NCBI GenBank assembly: GCA_025362915.1
Contig: JANYEU010000395.1
Location: forward strand, 1 to 26,140
Direction: 5' to 3'
Origin: Chitinophagaceae bacterium
GTDB taxonomy: Bacteria; Bacteroidota; Bacteroidia; Chitinophagales; Chitinophagaceae
Length of the DNA: 26,140 nucleotides
Shown: positions 8,399 to 16,731 of the stretch, one piece after another
Position numbering within the stretch: the stretch's first letter is position 1
Layout: every line of letters starts with the position of its first letter
Notes under the pieces: model-generated
The model's input: only the letters and a program-made list of their open reading frames with translations
The model's database searches: none
What the model was told of the DNA's origin: nothing
Program-made: the position numbers and the translations under genes

Positions 8399-9631
8399 CT
8401 AATCCACGTTTATAATAACTTCCTTATCGTAGCAGGTTTCCATCCATTGCGAAAATTGTTTATTCACGTAGTAATGGCAAAAAAAGTTATCGCCAATAAG
8501 GTTATTGGCTATGTAGCTGTACGCGCTTGGAAACTTTAAAAAGAAATTATACTTGCTAATTTCGCCTTCCATACGCCTGAATATTTCTCGGCTATAATTG
8601 GCTAAAGTGGCTTCGCTAAAACTCTTTTCTTTCAATGCTTTTTCTATAAACCTTGCCGCAATATAGCCCGTCATCATACCTGTACCAATGCCTTCGGCAG
8701 TTGTTGGCGAAGCAATGGATGCTGCATCGCCTACCAACAGCCAACCATCGCCCACTACCTTTCTCTTTAAGGAAGCAGCAGGAATGCCACAACCAAATAT
8801 CTCCTGACAAGGCTCTGCATTCTTGAACCGATGTGCCAAGGCTGGGTCTTTTGATATGAGTTCCTTAAAAGATTCCCTGATATTTATATTTAATTTACTG
8901 GCAAACTCGCTCGTCATCCCGTAACCTACATTTGCCTCTCCATTTGCCAAAGGAAATATCCAGAAATAGCTCATGGGAATATTGGAAGGAGAATAAACTT
9001 CCAATAAATTCTTCTCGTGTATGCCATCAATGTTTTTCCAATACTGACGGACAGTGCTGAAATAATGCTTCCTATTTATTTTTCTGTCGCCCAAATAACG
9101 CAATACGGTAGAGTGATCGCCATCCGCACCAATCAACATTTGGCAGGTAATTTCCAGTTCGCCATCTTGGTCTTCCGCTATCAGTTTCCAATCATTGCCT
9201 TCTTTGGTAATGGTTTTCACCTTGGTTCCCTGCCTGAAGTCGGCAGTTTTTCTATCTATCTTGCCAATTAAAAAGTTGTCAAAGTGAAATCTTTTTGCCA
9301 CCAAAAAAGGAAACCTGTCTTCCTGCCCCTTTGGTTGTTTGTATATAAAGTCGCTATTAACCCCTTTATTAGAAATAAAACGGACTCCACTAGACACAGT
9401 AAAATGTTCATTGCCTAATAATTCATTGGGTATGATATCGCGATCTATATGGTTCAGCATCCGCAATGTTTTCAGGTCTAATCCATCGCCGCAGGTCTTA
9501 TCCCTTGGAAAAACAGCCGCATCCACGATGATGTGTTCAATACCTTTTTTACTTAGAAAGATAGATGTAGAAGCTCCCGCAGGGCCCGCACCAATGATAC
9601 AAACGGTAGAACTAAGCTTCTTGAAACTCAT
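8399..9631 (-). CDS. Geranylgeranyl reductase family FAD-dependent oxidoreductase
   Basis: The protein has about 410 residues and belongs to the FAD-dependent geranylgeranyl reductase-like group, whose members reduce isoprenoid double bonds or act as related flavin oxidoreductases. The dinucleotide-binding GAGPAGAS motif is at the extreme N terminus. It is followed by PRDKTCGDGLDLKTLRML (the usual CGDGL segment after the first strand pair), by GADGDHSTVLRYLG, and by the second FAD motif GDGWLLVGDAASIASPTTAEGIGTGMMTG. The start at 9631 (MSFKKLSS) puts the Rossmann strand next to the N terminus; an upstream in-frame ATG at 9706 would add 25 hydrophobic residues that no family member needs. The C-terminal 80 residues contain hydrophobic and aromatic runs and may associate with the membrane. 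It is a single gene, divergent from the LruC gene. The substrate is unknown; menaquinone or archaeal-type lipid reduction should not be assumed. Confidence 0.85.
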   Translation of the reverse strand: MSFKKLSSTVCIIGAGPAGASTSIFLSKKGIEHIIVDAAVFPRDKTCGDGLDLKTLRMLNHIDRDIIPNELLGNEHFTVSSGVRFISNKGVNSDFIYKQPKGQEDRFPFLVAKRFHFDNFLIGKIDRKTADFRQGTKVKTITKEGNDWKLIAEDQDGELEITCQMLIGADGDHSTVLRYLGDRKINRKHYFSTVRQYWKNIDGIHEKNLLEVYSPSNIPMSYFWIFPLANGEANVGYGMTSEFASKLNINIRESFKELISKDPALAHRFKNAEPCQEIFGCGIPAASLKRKVVGDGWLLVGDAASIASPTTAEGIGTGMMTGYIAARFIEKALKEKSFSEATLANYSREIFRRMEGEISKYNFFLKFPSAYSYIANNLIGDNFFCHYYVNKQFSQWMETCYDKEVIINVD

Positions 9632-9824
9632 TAAATGGAAAGATTTTATCCTGAAAAAAAATAAAAGTAATAGAAACAACCAACATACGTACGTTTTATA
9701 TGGCAAGTTTTATGTTTTAAGTTTGAAAGGAGGATAATTAATCGCAAAGAGCACAGAGGTATTACTCAAAGGAACACAAAGAGAGATGAGTTATTATTAT
9801 CTTGCGGGCAATAAAACTGCATCC

Positions 9825-9869
9825 CCCCTTTTAAGGGGTTTTAGGGGTAATCCAACCCCTACATCTTTG
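9825..9869 (+). promoter_or_regulatory. Promoter region of the LruC-domain gene with two G/C-rich hairpins
   Basis: CCCCTTTTAAGGGG (9825-9838) and AGGGGT-AATCCA-ACCCCT (9843-9860) form adjacent small hairpins that lead straight into the -7 element CATCTTTG (9862-9869), 17 bp before the ATG at 9887. Most of this block recurs at 13753-13799 in front of a decayed LruC copy, so it is a duplicated promoter region. Confidence 0.55.
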
Positions 9870-9886
9870 TAGCATCAAATTAATAA

Positions 9887-11995
9887 ATGAAAATGAAAAA
9901 ATTACTCATCCCTTTCGCCTCCTTAATTCTCTTTGCTGCCTGTAAGAAAACGGACAACAGCACAAATGGTGGTTTACCCGCAGGAAAAATTGCCCCTGAT
10001 GGGTTTACTTACAAAACCACAAAACAAATAACTGCCGATGTAACACTGCTTACAAACACAGACCAAGCATTGGCAAATATTCCTGTAGCAATATATACTT
10101 ACGCTGATGGTGTAAGGGGAAATAAGATTGGTACAGCCATAACTGACGCTTCTGGAAAGATAAACTTTACCACCTCTGTTGCTGCCGAAATAGACACTTT
10201 TATTGTAACGCCAAACTTTGTGGGTGTGATAAATAATGCAAAAGTATTTTTAGCCAACAATACAATCTCTTGTACTTTAGGTGGTTCTGCTGGTTTTAAA
10301 GGAAACGTGGTGGGCACTTTTGATGCTGTTTTAAAGGGGAGCTACGAACACAATGCAATAGGTAAACATGGTGGTTACTCTACTTTCGATATTAATGGCA
10401 CAAAAACATCCACTGTTTTTAGTTATCTTGATACTACCGATATTCAAGGTAAACCTCTCCACCGCTTGATGTCTCCTAATGATGTAATCACTGCCGACTT
10501 ATTGAATAACATTACCTATTCATTACCCGAAGGTGTAAATCTGTCTACTTCTACAAGAGGGGCTTCTTATTTGGCCAGCAATGCCACGTCTGATATTGTA
10601 ATGCAAGCCGATGGGGATGTGACCTTGACTTTTGCTTATGAAGGTGCCGGCTATAGAAGTGGATTGGGTTACTATACTTATCCTACAAGCACCCCTCCTA
10701 CAACTCTTGCGGATATCAAGGAAATTAAATTCATCTTTCCAAATTGTAGTTTAAATGGTAGTGGTGGAAGCCTCATATCTGGCAACAAGGTAGATTTAGG
10801 TACTTTTAAAGCCGGAACCACCATTGGGTTTGTATTATATGCCAACGGATTTACTGGTACGGCGGGTACAAACAATGTAAACACCAGTGCAACAGCTTTC
10901 TTTACTGATTCTTATTTGAACCCTGAAAAAGCTACCGCAAAACAAAAACATACCGTACTGCTAAACTATACCGACCCTACTACAAAAAATCCGTTGTTCT
11001 TAGTTGGATTTGAAGATATAAACAGGGAAGTGGGTGGTGACAATGATTTTAACGATGTAGTGTTTTATACCACTTGCAGTACGGCAAATGCCATTGTTAC
11101 AAAAGGCGTAGCACCAGTTGATGTTCCAAAGGATACTGACGGGGATGGTGTGAACGATGTACTGGATGCCTATCCTAATGATGCCACACGTGCTTACGAT
11201 AATTACTATCCTTCTGCATCCCAATATGGCACAATCGCTTTTGAAGATAACTGGCCTTTGCAAGGTGATTATGATATGAACGATTTGGTGGTTAGCTATC
11301 AATACAAATTGGTATCTAATGCCAAGAACCAAGTGGTAGAAATTTTCGGAGACTTTGCCCCCATAGCCGCTGGTGCCAACTACGAAAATGGATTTGGTAT
11401 CCAATTCCCTTTTGTTTCTGGTGCTGTCAACACAGTAACTGGTCAGAAGTTAGCAAATGGCTATATAAAACAAAATAGCAATAATACCGAAGCATCACAA
11501 ACCAATGCGGTTGTTATACCGTTTGATGGTACAAAACAATTGATAAGCAATCCCGATGGTGCTGCTTTTATAAACACAGATCCTAGCCGTGCAAAGGTTA
11601 AGGGCGATACATCTCATGTTTATGTAAAACTGACAACGCTTCAGAGCAACCTTGACCCTGCCACGTTCAACCCATTCCTAATCAGCAATAAAAGAAGAGG
11701 TTATGAAATACATCTTCCGGGATTTGTGCCTACCAATCTTGCCGACAAAACATTGTTTGGCACTGGCAACGATGCATCAAATGCAACTACAGGTATTTAT
11801 TATGTTACCAAGAATAATTACCCTTTTGCCATCAACTTTCCTACAACATTTACTTACCCAACCGAGACTACCCCAATAAACAATGCCTACCCGCATTTCT
11901 TTGATTGGACAGGAGCAAATGGGAAATCATATTTGGATTGGTATTCCAATACCGCCACTGGCTATAGAAACACTTCGAGTCTCTATACCAAATAA
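9887..11995 (+). CDS. LruC domain-containing lipoprotein
   Basis: The protein has 702 residues with a lipoprotein signal peptide and lipobox FAAC (Cys19), so it should be anchored to a membrane, possibly exposed at the surface. An N-terminal beta domain of carboxypeptidase-regulatory type (about 45-120, with DASGKINFTT) is followed by a DUF4114-like segment ending in GFEDINREVGGDNDFNDVVF (about residue 370-390). Next comes a calcium-binding-type DTDGDGVNDVLDAYPND loop (416-432), then the C-terminal LruC domain starting at IAFEDNWPLQGDYDMNDLVV (about 448 to the end). This is the standard architecture of the family, named after a Leptospira surface lipoprotein. Its molecular role is unknown; adhesion or matrix binding is only a guess. 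The ATG at 9893 is an equally likely start, since the decayed copy at 13834 begins at the matching MKK. A strong terminator follows. Confidence 0.85.
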   Translation: MKMKKLLIPFASLILFAACKKTDNSTNGGLPAGKIAPDGFTYKTTKQITADVTLLTNTDQALANIPVAIYTYADGVRGNKIGTAITDASGKINFTTSVAAEIDTFIVTPNFVGVINNAKVFLANNTISCTLGGSAGFKGNVVGTFDAVLKGSYEHNAIGKHGGYSTFDINGTKTSTVFSYLDTTDIQGKPLHRLMSPNDVITADLLNNITYSLPEGVNLSTSTRGASYLASNATSDIVMQADGDVTLTFAYEGAGYRSGLGYYTYPTSTPPTTLADIKEIKFIFPNCSLNGSGGSLISGNKVDLGTFKAGTTIGFVLYANGFTGTAGTNNVNTSATAFFTDSYLNPEKATAKQKHTVLLNYTDPTTKNPLFLVGFEDINREVGGDNDFNDVVFYTTCSTANAIVTKGVAPVDVPKDTDGDGVNDVLDAYPNDATRAYDNYYPSASQYGTIAFEDNWPLQGDYDMNDLVVSYQYKLVSNAKNQVVEIFGDFAPIAAGANYENGFGIQFPFVSGAVNTVTGQKLANGYIKQNSNNTEASQTNAVVIPFDGTKQLISNPDGAAFINTDPSRAKVKGDTSHVYVKLTTLQSNLDPATFNPFLISNKRRGYEIHLPGFVPTNLADKTLFGTGNDASNATTGIYYVTKNNYPFAINFPTTFTYPTETTPINNAYPHFFDWTGANGKSYLDWYSNTATGYRNTSSLYTK

Positions 11996-12023
11996 AATAG
12001 GTTAGTTTTCATTTTCAGCTTTG

Positions 12024-12053
12024 GGCTGCCCTCTTTCGGGGCAGCCTTTTTTA
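12024..12053 (+). terminator. Intrinsic terminator of the LruC-domain gene
   Basis: GGCTGCCC and GGGCAGCC enclose a 7-nt loop and are followed by a T tract. It starts 29 bp after the stop codon. Confidence 0.88.
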
Positions 12054-12137
12054 TTTACCAAGTGGTGTTAGATTAAGTCGGCTAATGTTTGCTGCTGATA
12101 TAACTTATGGAGGAGTAAAGGCTCAACATATAGGTAT

Positions 12138-12284
12138 CATAGGCATATAGGAAACATAGTTTTCTTACTTAGGATTTTAAGAAAGGACACAAAGAAAAAA
12201 AGTTCCACTTTTTTATACTCGAACTATGTGTCCTTAAAGTGCAACGTTTCTTACCTTATTTTCTATGTGTCTAATGTGCCTATG
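12138..12284. repeat. Long imperfect inverted repeat in a convergent intergenic region
   Basis: The outer arms 12138-12159 and 12263-12284 match at 18 of 22 positions (both contain CATAGGCA and end in CATAG). Inner arms around AAGGACACAAAG (12183-12194) and CTATGTGTCCTT (12224-12235) pair as well. The whole 147 bp could fold as one irregular stem. It lies between the ends of two convergent genes, so it could act as a bidirectional terminator or be a decayed intergenic repeat. Fragments of similar wording (GGAACACAAAGAG) occur near 9770. Confidence 0.55.
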
Positions 12285-12321
12285 TGTTAGATAAAAAGCT
12301 TTGTGGGTATTGAAAGATCAG

Positions 12322-13611
12322 TTATTTAAGCCATTCCCAACGTTTTGCCCAGTCTAGCAATATGTCTCTTCTCCACTTCAGTATGGTTTTTCCTCCCTCT
12401 ATTTTTCCATCATACAATTTAGGGTCTCCCTTGTCGGTGTACCAATGAGTGCCCAATAAATAATCTGTCGTATGGCTTTTGCCCGGCCATAGATTATCTA
12501 CCACCAACTTTCCTTCCTGTGTTGGAAAATTAGGAATATTCGAAGTGAATTTATAGTTTAATACTTCCGCCTGTTTCGGTACATATCTGATGGCATATTC
12601 TCCTTTACCAAGATAATATCCAGACCACTTCTGCACGTTGTTTTTATACGTTGTCTCCATCCAAAAACAAACCGACTCTGCCGGTACGTTTACTTCAGGC
12701 TCTTTTAAGTGAAACTCTACAACAGTACAAAACGCAACGGTATCAACTATAGTGGTCAATCGATTAAATACTACTCGGGAACTATGGTTAAATCGATCGA
12801 AACTACCGCCCCAACTTTCACGTTCAGGGTTATTAAGGTCACCATCCATCATATACAGCAGCGAGGGTGTATCGCCCATTTTCACATCTCCCTTGTAATA
12901 ACTTTTAAAGTCTTTGCCCAAGTATCCTGCTGCCTGAATATATCTATCGTAGTAATCCGAACTTTTCACACTGTCCAAGGAGTTACTATTAGAAAAGAAT
13001 CCATAGTAGGAAGAATTGACTTCAATGAACCAAAGATTTGGAAAGTGTTCCACTATATATGCATAGCTATTGGCACTCCACTTTTTGTTAGGACCACCAA
13101 TCCAATACACGCGTATCTTGTTGGCAATTTCAGGGGCATCATGCAGTGCCTGTGCCACATCTTCCAATCCTCCCCAACCCAATACCCAAAGCGGCTGTGT
13201 GCTTTTCTTTTTGGCACATTTAATTATCCAATTCGAGCCATCGGTAGCAGTGGAATAGCCAATGTAAGGTGCATTACCATGAACCCCTTGTTTGGTTACC
13301 GACCGTAAATAATTGGGCGTTGCCAAGCCACTTTGGTGTTGCATCAGTTTGGGTAAATCTTTCTCATACAAATCAATCATCCGCAATATTTCCTCCTTAT
13401 TCCCTTTGCCATAAGAAGGCGAAGAAACAAGCCCTTCAATATTGAATTTCTCGTTATACATCAGTAAGTGCGCCATCGATTGATTATCGTCTGGGTCGGT
13501 GCCACCAATATCTGTACTGACAAGAATCCGTGGTTTAACAGGCACTGGCTTTTGAGCCATCAATATACCTGAATAAAGACTGAGCGTAACGATGAAGGCA
13601 AGTTTATTCAT
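12322..13611 (-). CDS. Secreted Sde182/DUF1593 family protein (nucleoside-hydrolase-like fold)
   Basis: The mature protein has about 410 residues and belongs to the family of Saccharophagus cellulose-binding protein Sde182. The N-terminal domain resembles inosine-uridine nucleoside hydrolases: STDIGGTDPDDNQSM contains the calcium-binding Asp cluster (Asp34, Asp39, Asp41, Asp42), followed by EGLVSSPSYGKGNKEE and PLWVLGWGGLEDVAQAL. The C-terminal 110 residues form a beta-rich domain (KYEAIRYVP-like and WKRRDILLDWAKRW-like segments). The start at 13611 gives a clean signal peptide ending LMAQ; the in-frame ATG at 13683 would put 24 extra residues before it. It is a single gene convergent with the LruC gene. 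The family is linked to plant polysaccharide binding and breakdown, which fits the amylase nearby, but the activity is not established from sequence. Confidence 0.82.
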   Translation of the reverse strand: MNKLAFIVTLSLYSGILMAQKPVPVKPRILVSTDIGGTDPDDNQSMAHLLMYNEKFNIEGLVSSPSYGKGNKEEILRMIDLYEKDLPKLMQHQSGLATPNYLRSVTKQGVHGNAPYIGYSTATDGSNWIIKCAKKKSTQPLWVLGWGGLEDVAQALHDAPEIANKIRVYWIGGPNKKWSANSYAYIVEHFPNLWFIEVNSSYYGFFSNSNSLDSVKSSDYYDRYIQAAGYLGKDFKSYYKGDVKMGDTPSLLYMMDGDLNNPERESWGGSFDRFNHSSRVVFNRLTTIVDTVAFCTVVEFHLKEPEVNVPAESVCFWMETTYKNNVQKWSGYYLGKGEYAIRYVPKQAEVLNYKFTSNIPNFPTQEGKLVVDNLWPGKSHTTDYLLGTHWYTDKGDPKLYDGKIEGGKTILKWRRDILLDWAKRWEWLK

Positions 13612-13752
13612 TAGTATAGTTCTACAATTAGTAAAGTGATTGGTGTAAGCAAAGCAAGGTTTAATTGCTGTTCTATAATTCAAATATATCGACTAAAAAT
13701 ATATTCAGAACCATGATTGCACAACGAGCACATTCTATATCAAAATCATCTA

Positions 13753-13799
13753 CCCCCCTTTTAAGGGGTTTTAAGAGTAGTATTTAACCTACATCTTTG
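13753..13799 (+). promoter_or_regulatory. Duplicate LruC-type promoter in front of a pseudogene
   Basis: CCCCCCTTTTAAGGGGTTTT (13753-13772) and CCTACATCTTTG (13788-13799) repeat the promoter block at 9823-9869. The second hairpin has decayed (AGAGTA...TTAACC), while the -7 element CATCTTTG at 13792-13799 is intact. Confidence 0.55.
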
Positions 13800-13833
13800 C
13801 TACATAAAATTAATACAAGTTAATAATACAAAA

Positions 13834-14240
13834 ATGAAAAAAGTTATCATATCAATTGCGTCAATCATCATGTTTTCAACCTTAATAATAACAGAAAATA
13901 AGGTTTCTGAAGTTGTACCGGCAAATAAGGTTACTACTGATCAATTTCCTTTTAATTCCAAAAAGCAAACAACCGTTGATTTTGCGATACTCTCAAACAC
14001 AGAATAAGCACATTAGCAAACATCCTCTTTGCAATATAAGCCTACTGTAAGCATTCAGGGTATGACATAATGTTCACTAATATAATGAGGATTGATTTGA
14101 TTAACCTGCTTGTTGCTAACATCCAAAAGTTTAGAAGCGGAGAAATTTCGTTAAGCTATCATATATCATCAATACCACGCTCATAAAGGCTAACTATCCA
14201 AAAATAAGAGGCGTTTATAACTATTCAAGGTCTGGTAAAC
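13834..14240 (+). pseudogene. Decayed second copy of the LruC-domain lipoprotein gene
   Basis: A 57-codon open frame (13834-14007) starts with MKKVIISIASIIMFSTLII and runs to SKKQTTVDFAILSNTE before a stop. That last stretch matches TTKQITADVTLLTNTD of the intact LruC gene (its residues 44-59), and DNA identity is plain around CAAACACAGA (13994-14003 versus 10053-10062). After the stop, similarity continues in shifted frames: AAGCA, GCAAACAT and CAATATA line up with codons for QALANIPVAIY. Further on, a frame reads RSGEISLSYH and another NYPKIRGVYNY, which resemble GDVTLTFAYEG and GYRSGLGYYTY of the parent. The lipobox cysteine is missing, stops and indels are present, and the whole C-terminal half is gone. 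The 3' limit is approximate. The upstream promoter is also duplicated, so the copy arose by segmental duplication that included the promoter. Confidence 0.7.
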
Positions 14241-14276
14241 ATAGATTGTTGCCCAATAACAGCAACGTTTTATCAA

Positions 14277-14528
14277 TTTATACCTTTACTATAACGATTT
14301 ATACCTCTGCAAAGTGGATTTACACAAGTGCTATGTTAATTTACACCTTTACGAAACGGATTGACACCTTTACAATACCCATTTATACCTTTACAATCAG
14401 CAGTTATAGTGTTACAATCACGGGTTATACCTCTTCAATATCGAATTATACCTTTTGGTAACCAATTAATACCTTTTTGGAACCGATTATTACCTTTACG
14501 AAACGGATTTATACCTTTACAAAGTGGA
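14277..14528. repeat. 21-bp tandem repeat array, 12 degenerate copies
   Basis: Twelve units fill exactly 252 bp. The consensus is close to TTTATACCTTTACAAAACGG plus A, and the best-conserved part is TTATACCTTTAC. Units 9 and 10 are 20 and 22 bp, which compensate each other. Two frames stay open through parts of the array (IYTFTKR-type and FIPLQSG-type heptads) because 21 is a multiple of 3; neither has a credible start or promoter, so I do not call a gene. The array sits between the LruC pseudogene and the ABC-F promoter. From 14529 to 14710 nothing further is seen apart from an 18-codon open frame at 14543. Confidence 0.85.
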
Positions 14529-14710
14529 TTTAAACCAGCAAGATGAAAAGAACTGTAACCACACAGGAACTAATAATTGATGAGGCAGCAATCAATTAAT
14601 CTTCATTTTTAACAAGGGTTACTCACTTTTAACCAATCACTATCGACTTTCAACTTTCCACTCTTGACTTAGTTATAATGACTTTCTTCTCATAACTTGC
14701 CCGTACGCCC

Positions 14711-14718
14711 TACATTTG
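14711..14718 (+). promoter_or_regulatory. -7 promoter element of the ABC-F gene
   Basis: TACATTTG is a full match to TAnnTTTG and is followed by CG. It lies 23 bp before the ATG at 14742 and inside a longer open frame starting with TTG at 14697, which argues that 14742 is the true start. Confidence 0.6.
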
Positions 14719-14741
14719 CGGCTCATAAAAAAAGGATACTG

Positions 14742-16691
14742 ATGCTGATTGGCTTTCAAAACTTAACGTTTGAATTTGGTGCAAGGGTGATTGTAGAAGA
14801 TGCTACGTGGCACATAAATCCCGGTGAACGCATTGGATTGATTGGTTATAATGGAACAGGTAAGTCTACTTTGCTAAAGGTATTGGTGGGTCAGTACCTG
14901 CCATCGAAGGGTTCGGTGGAGAAGGGAAGAGGTACCACAATTGGTTACCTGCATCAAGATTTGTTGAGCTTTGATACGAGCGAAAGTATATTGGAAGTGG
15001 CAATGGGTGCCTTTGAAAGGGTGCGCGAACTGGAAAAAGAGATAGTGGAGTTGGGCATTGAACTGGAAACAGATGAGAACGAAGAACTGCTTATAAAATA
15101 CACCGACTTACTGCACGAAATGGATGTGCTGGATGGCTATAACATTCAACATAAAACAGAGGAAGTGTTGCATGGGCTTGGTTTTTCTACCGAGCAGATG
15201 GGTAAACCCTACAAGGAATTTAGTGGGGGATGGCGTATGCGGGTGTTGCTTACCAAGATGATATTGCAAGCCCCCGATGTGCTGCTGCTTGATGAACCTA
15301 CAAATCACTTGGATTTGCCATCCATAGAATGGCTGGAGAAATACCTGATGCACTATCAGGGTAGTGTGGTGATAGTGAGCCACGATAAGTATTTCCTGAA
15401 CAGAATGGTGAATAAGATTGTGGAGATTTATCAGCAGGAGCTTCATATCTATTCTGGCAACTACGAATATTATGAAACAGAGAAAGCTCTACGGATAGAG
15501 ATGCAGCAAAGGGCTTTTGAGAACCAACAGGACTACATAAAGCAACAGGAAAAGTTTGTGGAGCGGTTTAAGGCCAAGGCCAGTAAGGCTGCGATGGCGC
15601 AAAGCATCATGAAAAGGCTGGATAAGATAGAAAGGATTGAGAATGTGGAGATGGAAAGACCGAACATCAGGATAAACTTTCAACTGAATAATCAGCCAGG
15701 AAGGGTGTTGGTAACGCTGAAAGATGTGCATAAGCAATATGGCAATAATGTAATTGTGGATAAGGGTTTTGCAGAGATAAACCGTGGCGATAAGATTGCC
15801 TTGATAGGAGCAAATGGTAAGGGAAAGAGTACGCTGCTACGTATAATAGCCGGAACGGAAGAAGACTTTGAGGGCGAAAGGCTATGGGGGCACAATGTAG
15901 ACAGTAGCTTTTATGCACAGCACCAATTGGAAGCATTGACGATGGATAATACCATTTTGGAGGAGATGCAAGAGAGTAGAAGTGGTAAGACCGATCCGGA
16001 ACTAAGGGGTTTGTTGGGCTGTTTCCTGTTTGGTGGAGATGATACGGATAAGAAGATAAAGGTGTTGAGCGGAGGGGAGAAAGCGAGGGTGGCATTGGCA
16101 AAGGTTATTGTAAGCAAAAGTAATTTCCTGATGCTGGATGAACCTACCAATCACTTGGATATGCACAGTGTGGAACTATTGGCGGAAGCCTTGGATAAGT
16201 ACGAGGGCAGCTTGATATTGGTGAGCCATGATAGGTTCTTTGTATCCAAGACGGCCAATAAGATTTGGGAGATTGTGGACCATGAGATAAAAGAATTTAA
16301 GGGTACTTATACTGAATATGTTGAGTGGAAGGAGCGTATGGCTAAACATGCAAAGGAGCAAAGCCGTAAGGCAGCCCTTGAAGAAAAACCTGCCGCGAAA
16401 GCTGCCGAACCACAAAAGAATAAGCAACAGGAAGCACCTGCCAAGCCAAGAATAGATAATACGGAGTTGAAGAAGTTGCAAAACAGGTTTAAGAAAGCAG
16501 AAGATGATTTGGAATTACTAAAGACACTGAAAAATACTATTGAACTAGCATTGGCTGCGCCTGACAGTTATAAGGATTCTGTGAAATTTGCCGAAACAGA
16601 GAAGCAATACAAAGAAGTAAATGCCAAGATGAAATTGGCAGAAGCCCACTATGAAGAACTGTTTGAGCAGATTGTGGAGATGGAGGGATAG
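14742..16691 (+). CDS. ABC-F family ATPase (ribosome-associated type)
   Basis: The 649-residue soluble protein has two fused ABC ATPase domains and no membrane segment, as in EttA, Uup and related translation factors that bind the ribosomal E site. Domain 1 has Walker A GYNGTGKST (35-43), signature SGGWRMR (from 161) and LLLDEPTNHLD. A charged helical linker of the P-site tRNA interaction type follows (about 240-310). Domain 2 has Walker A GANGKGKST (from 356), signature SGGEKAR (from 443) and LMLDEPTNHLD. The last 100 residues are Lys/Glu/Ala-rich with a predicted coiled coil (LKKLQNRFKKAEDDLELLKTLK), as in the Uup-like branch. The ATG at 14742 is chosen over TTG at 14697 because the promoter lies between them. 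Some ABC-F proteins give antibiotic resistance, but nothing here points to that; a housekeeping role is more likely. Confidence 0.92.
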   Translation: MLIGFQNLTFEFGARVIVEDATWHINPGERIGLIGYNGTGKSTLLKVLVGQYLPSKGSVEKGRGTTIGYLHQDLLSFDTSESILEVAMGAFERVRELEKEIVELGIELETDENEELLIKYTDLLHEMDVLDGYNIQHKTEEVLHGLGFSTEQMGKPYKEFSGGWRMRVLLTKMILQAPDVLLLDEPTNHLDLPSIEWLEKYLMHYQGSVVIVSHDKYFLNRMVNKIVEIYQQELHIYSGNYEYYETEKALRIEMQQRAFENQQDYIKQQEKFVERFKAKASKAAMAQSIMKRLDKIERIENVEMERPNIRINFQLNNQPGRVLVTLKDVHKQYGNNVIVDKGFAEINRGDKIALIGANGKGKSTLLRIIAGTEEDFEGERLWGHNVDSSFYAQHQLEALTMDNTILEEMQESRSGKTDPELRGLLGCFLFGGDDTDKKIKVLSGGEKARVALAKVIVSKSNFLMLDEPTNHLDMHSVELLAEALDKYEGSLILVSHDRFFVSKTANKIWEIVDHEIKEFKGTYTEYVEWKERMAKHAKEQSRKAALEEKPAAKAAEPQKNKQQEAPAKPRIDNTELKKLQNRFKKAEDDLELLKTLKNTIELALAAPDSYKDSVKFAETEKQYKEVNAKMKLAEAHYEELFEQIVEMEG

Positions 16692-16731
16692 GATTTAATG
16701 GTTAGTGGTTAGATAAAAGAAAAGAAACTTT

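Noticed and set aside
9726..9733. Perfect Shine-Dalgarno sequence AAAGGAGG
   Set aside because: No start codon follows at a usable distance, and Bacteroidota rarely depend on such sites.
12709..13308. 199-codon plus-strand open frame
   Set aside because: It is antisense to the well-supported Sde182-family gene and has no recognisable protein features.
14246..14546. Two overlapping plus-strand frames with IYTFT and FIPLQ heptads
   Set aside because: Both follow from the 21-bp array; the unit sequences drift without keeping any protein pattern, and neither has a promoter or credible start context.
15667..16101. 144-codon minus-strand open frame rich in Pro, Ser and Tyr
   Set aside because: It lies antisense to the second ATPase domain of the ABC-F gene and is a shadow of its codon bias.
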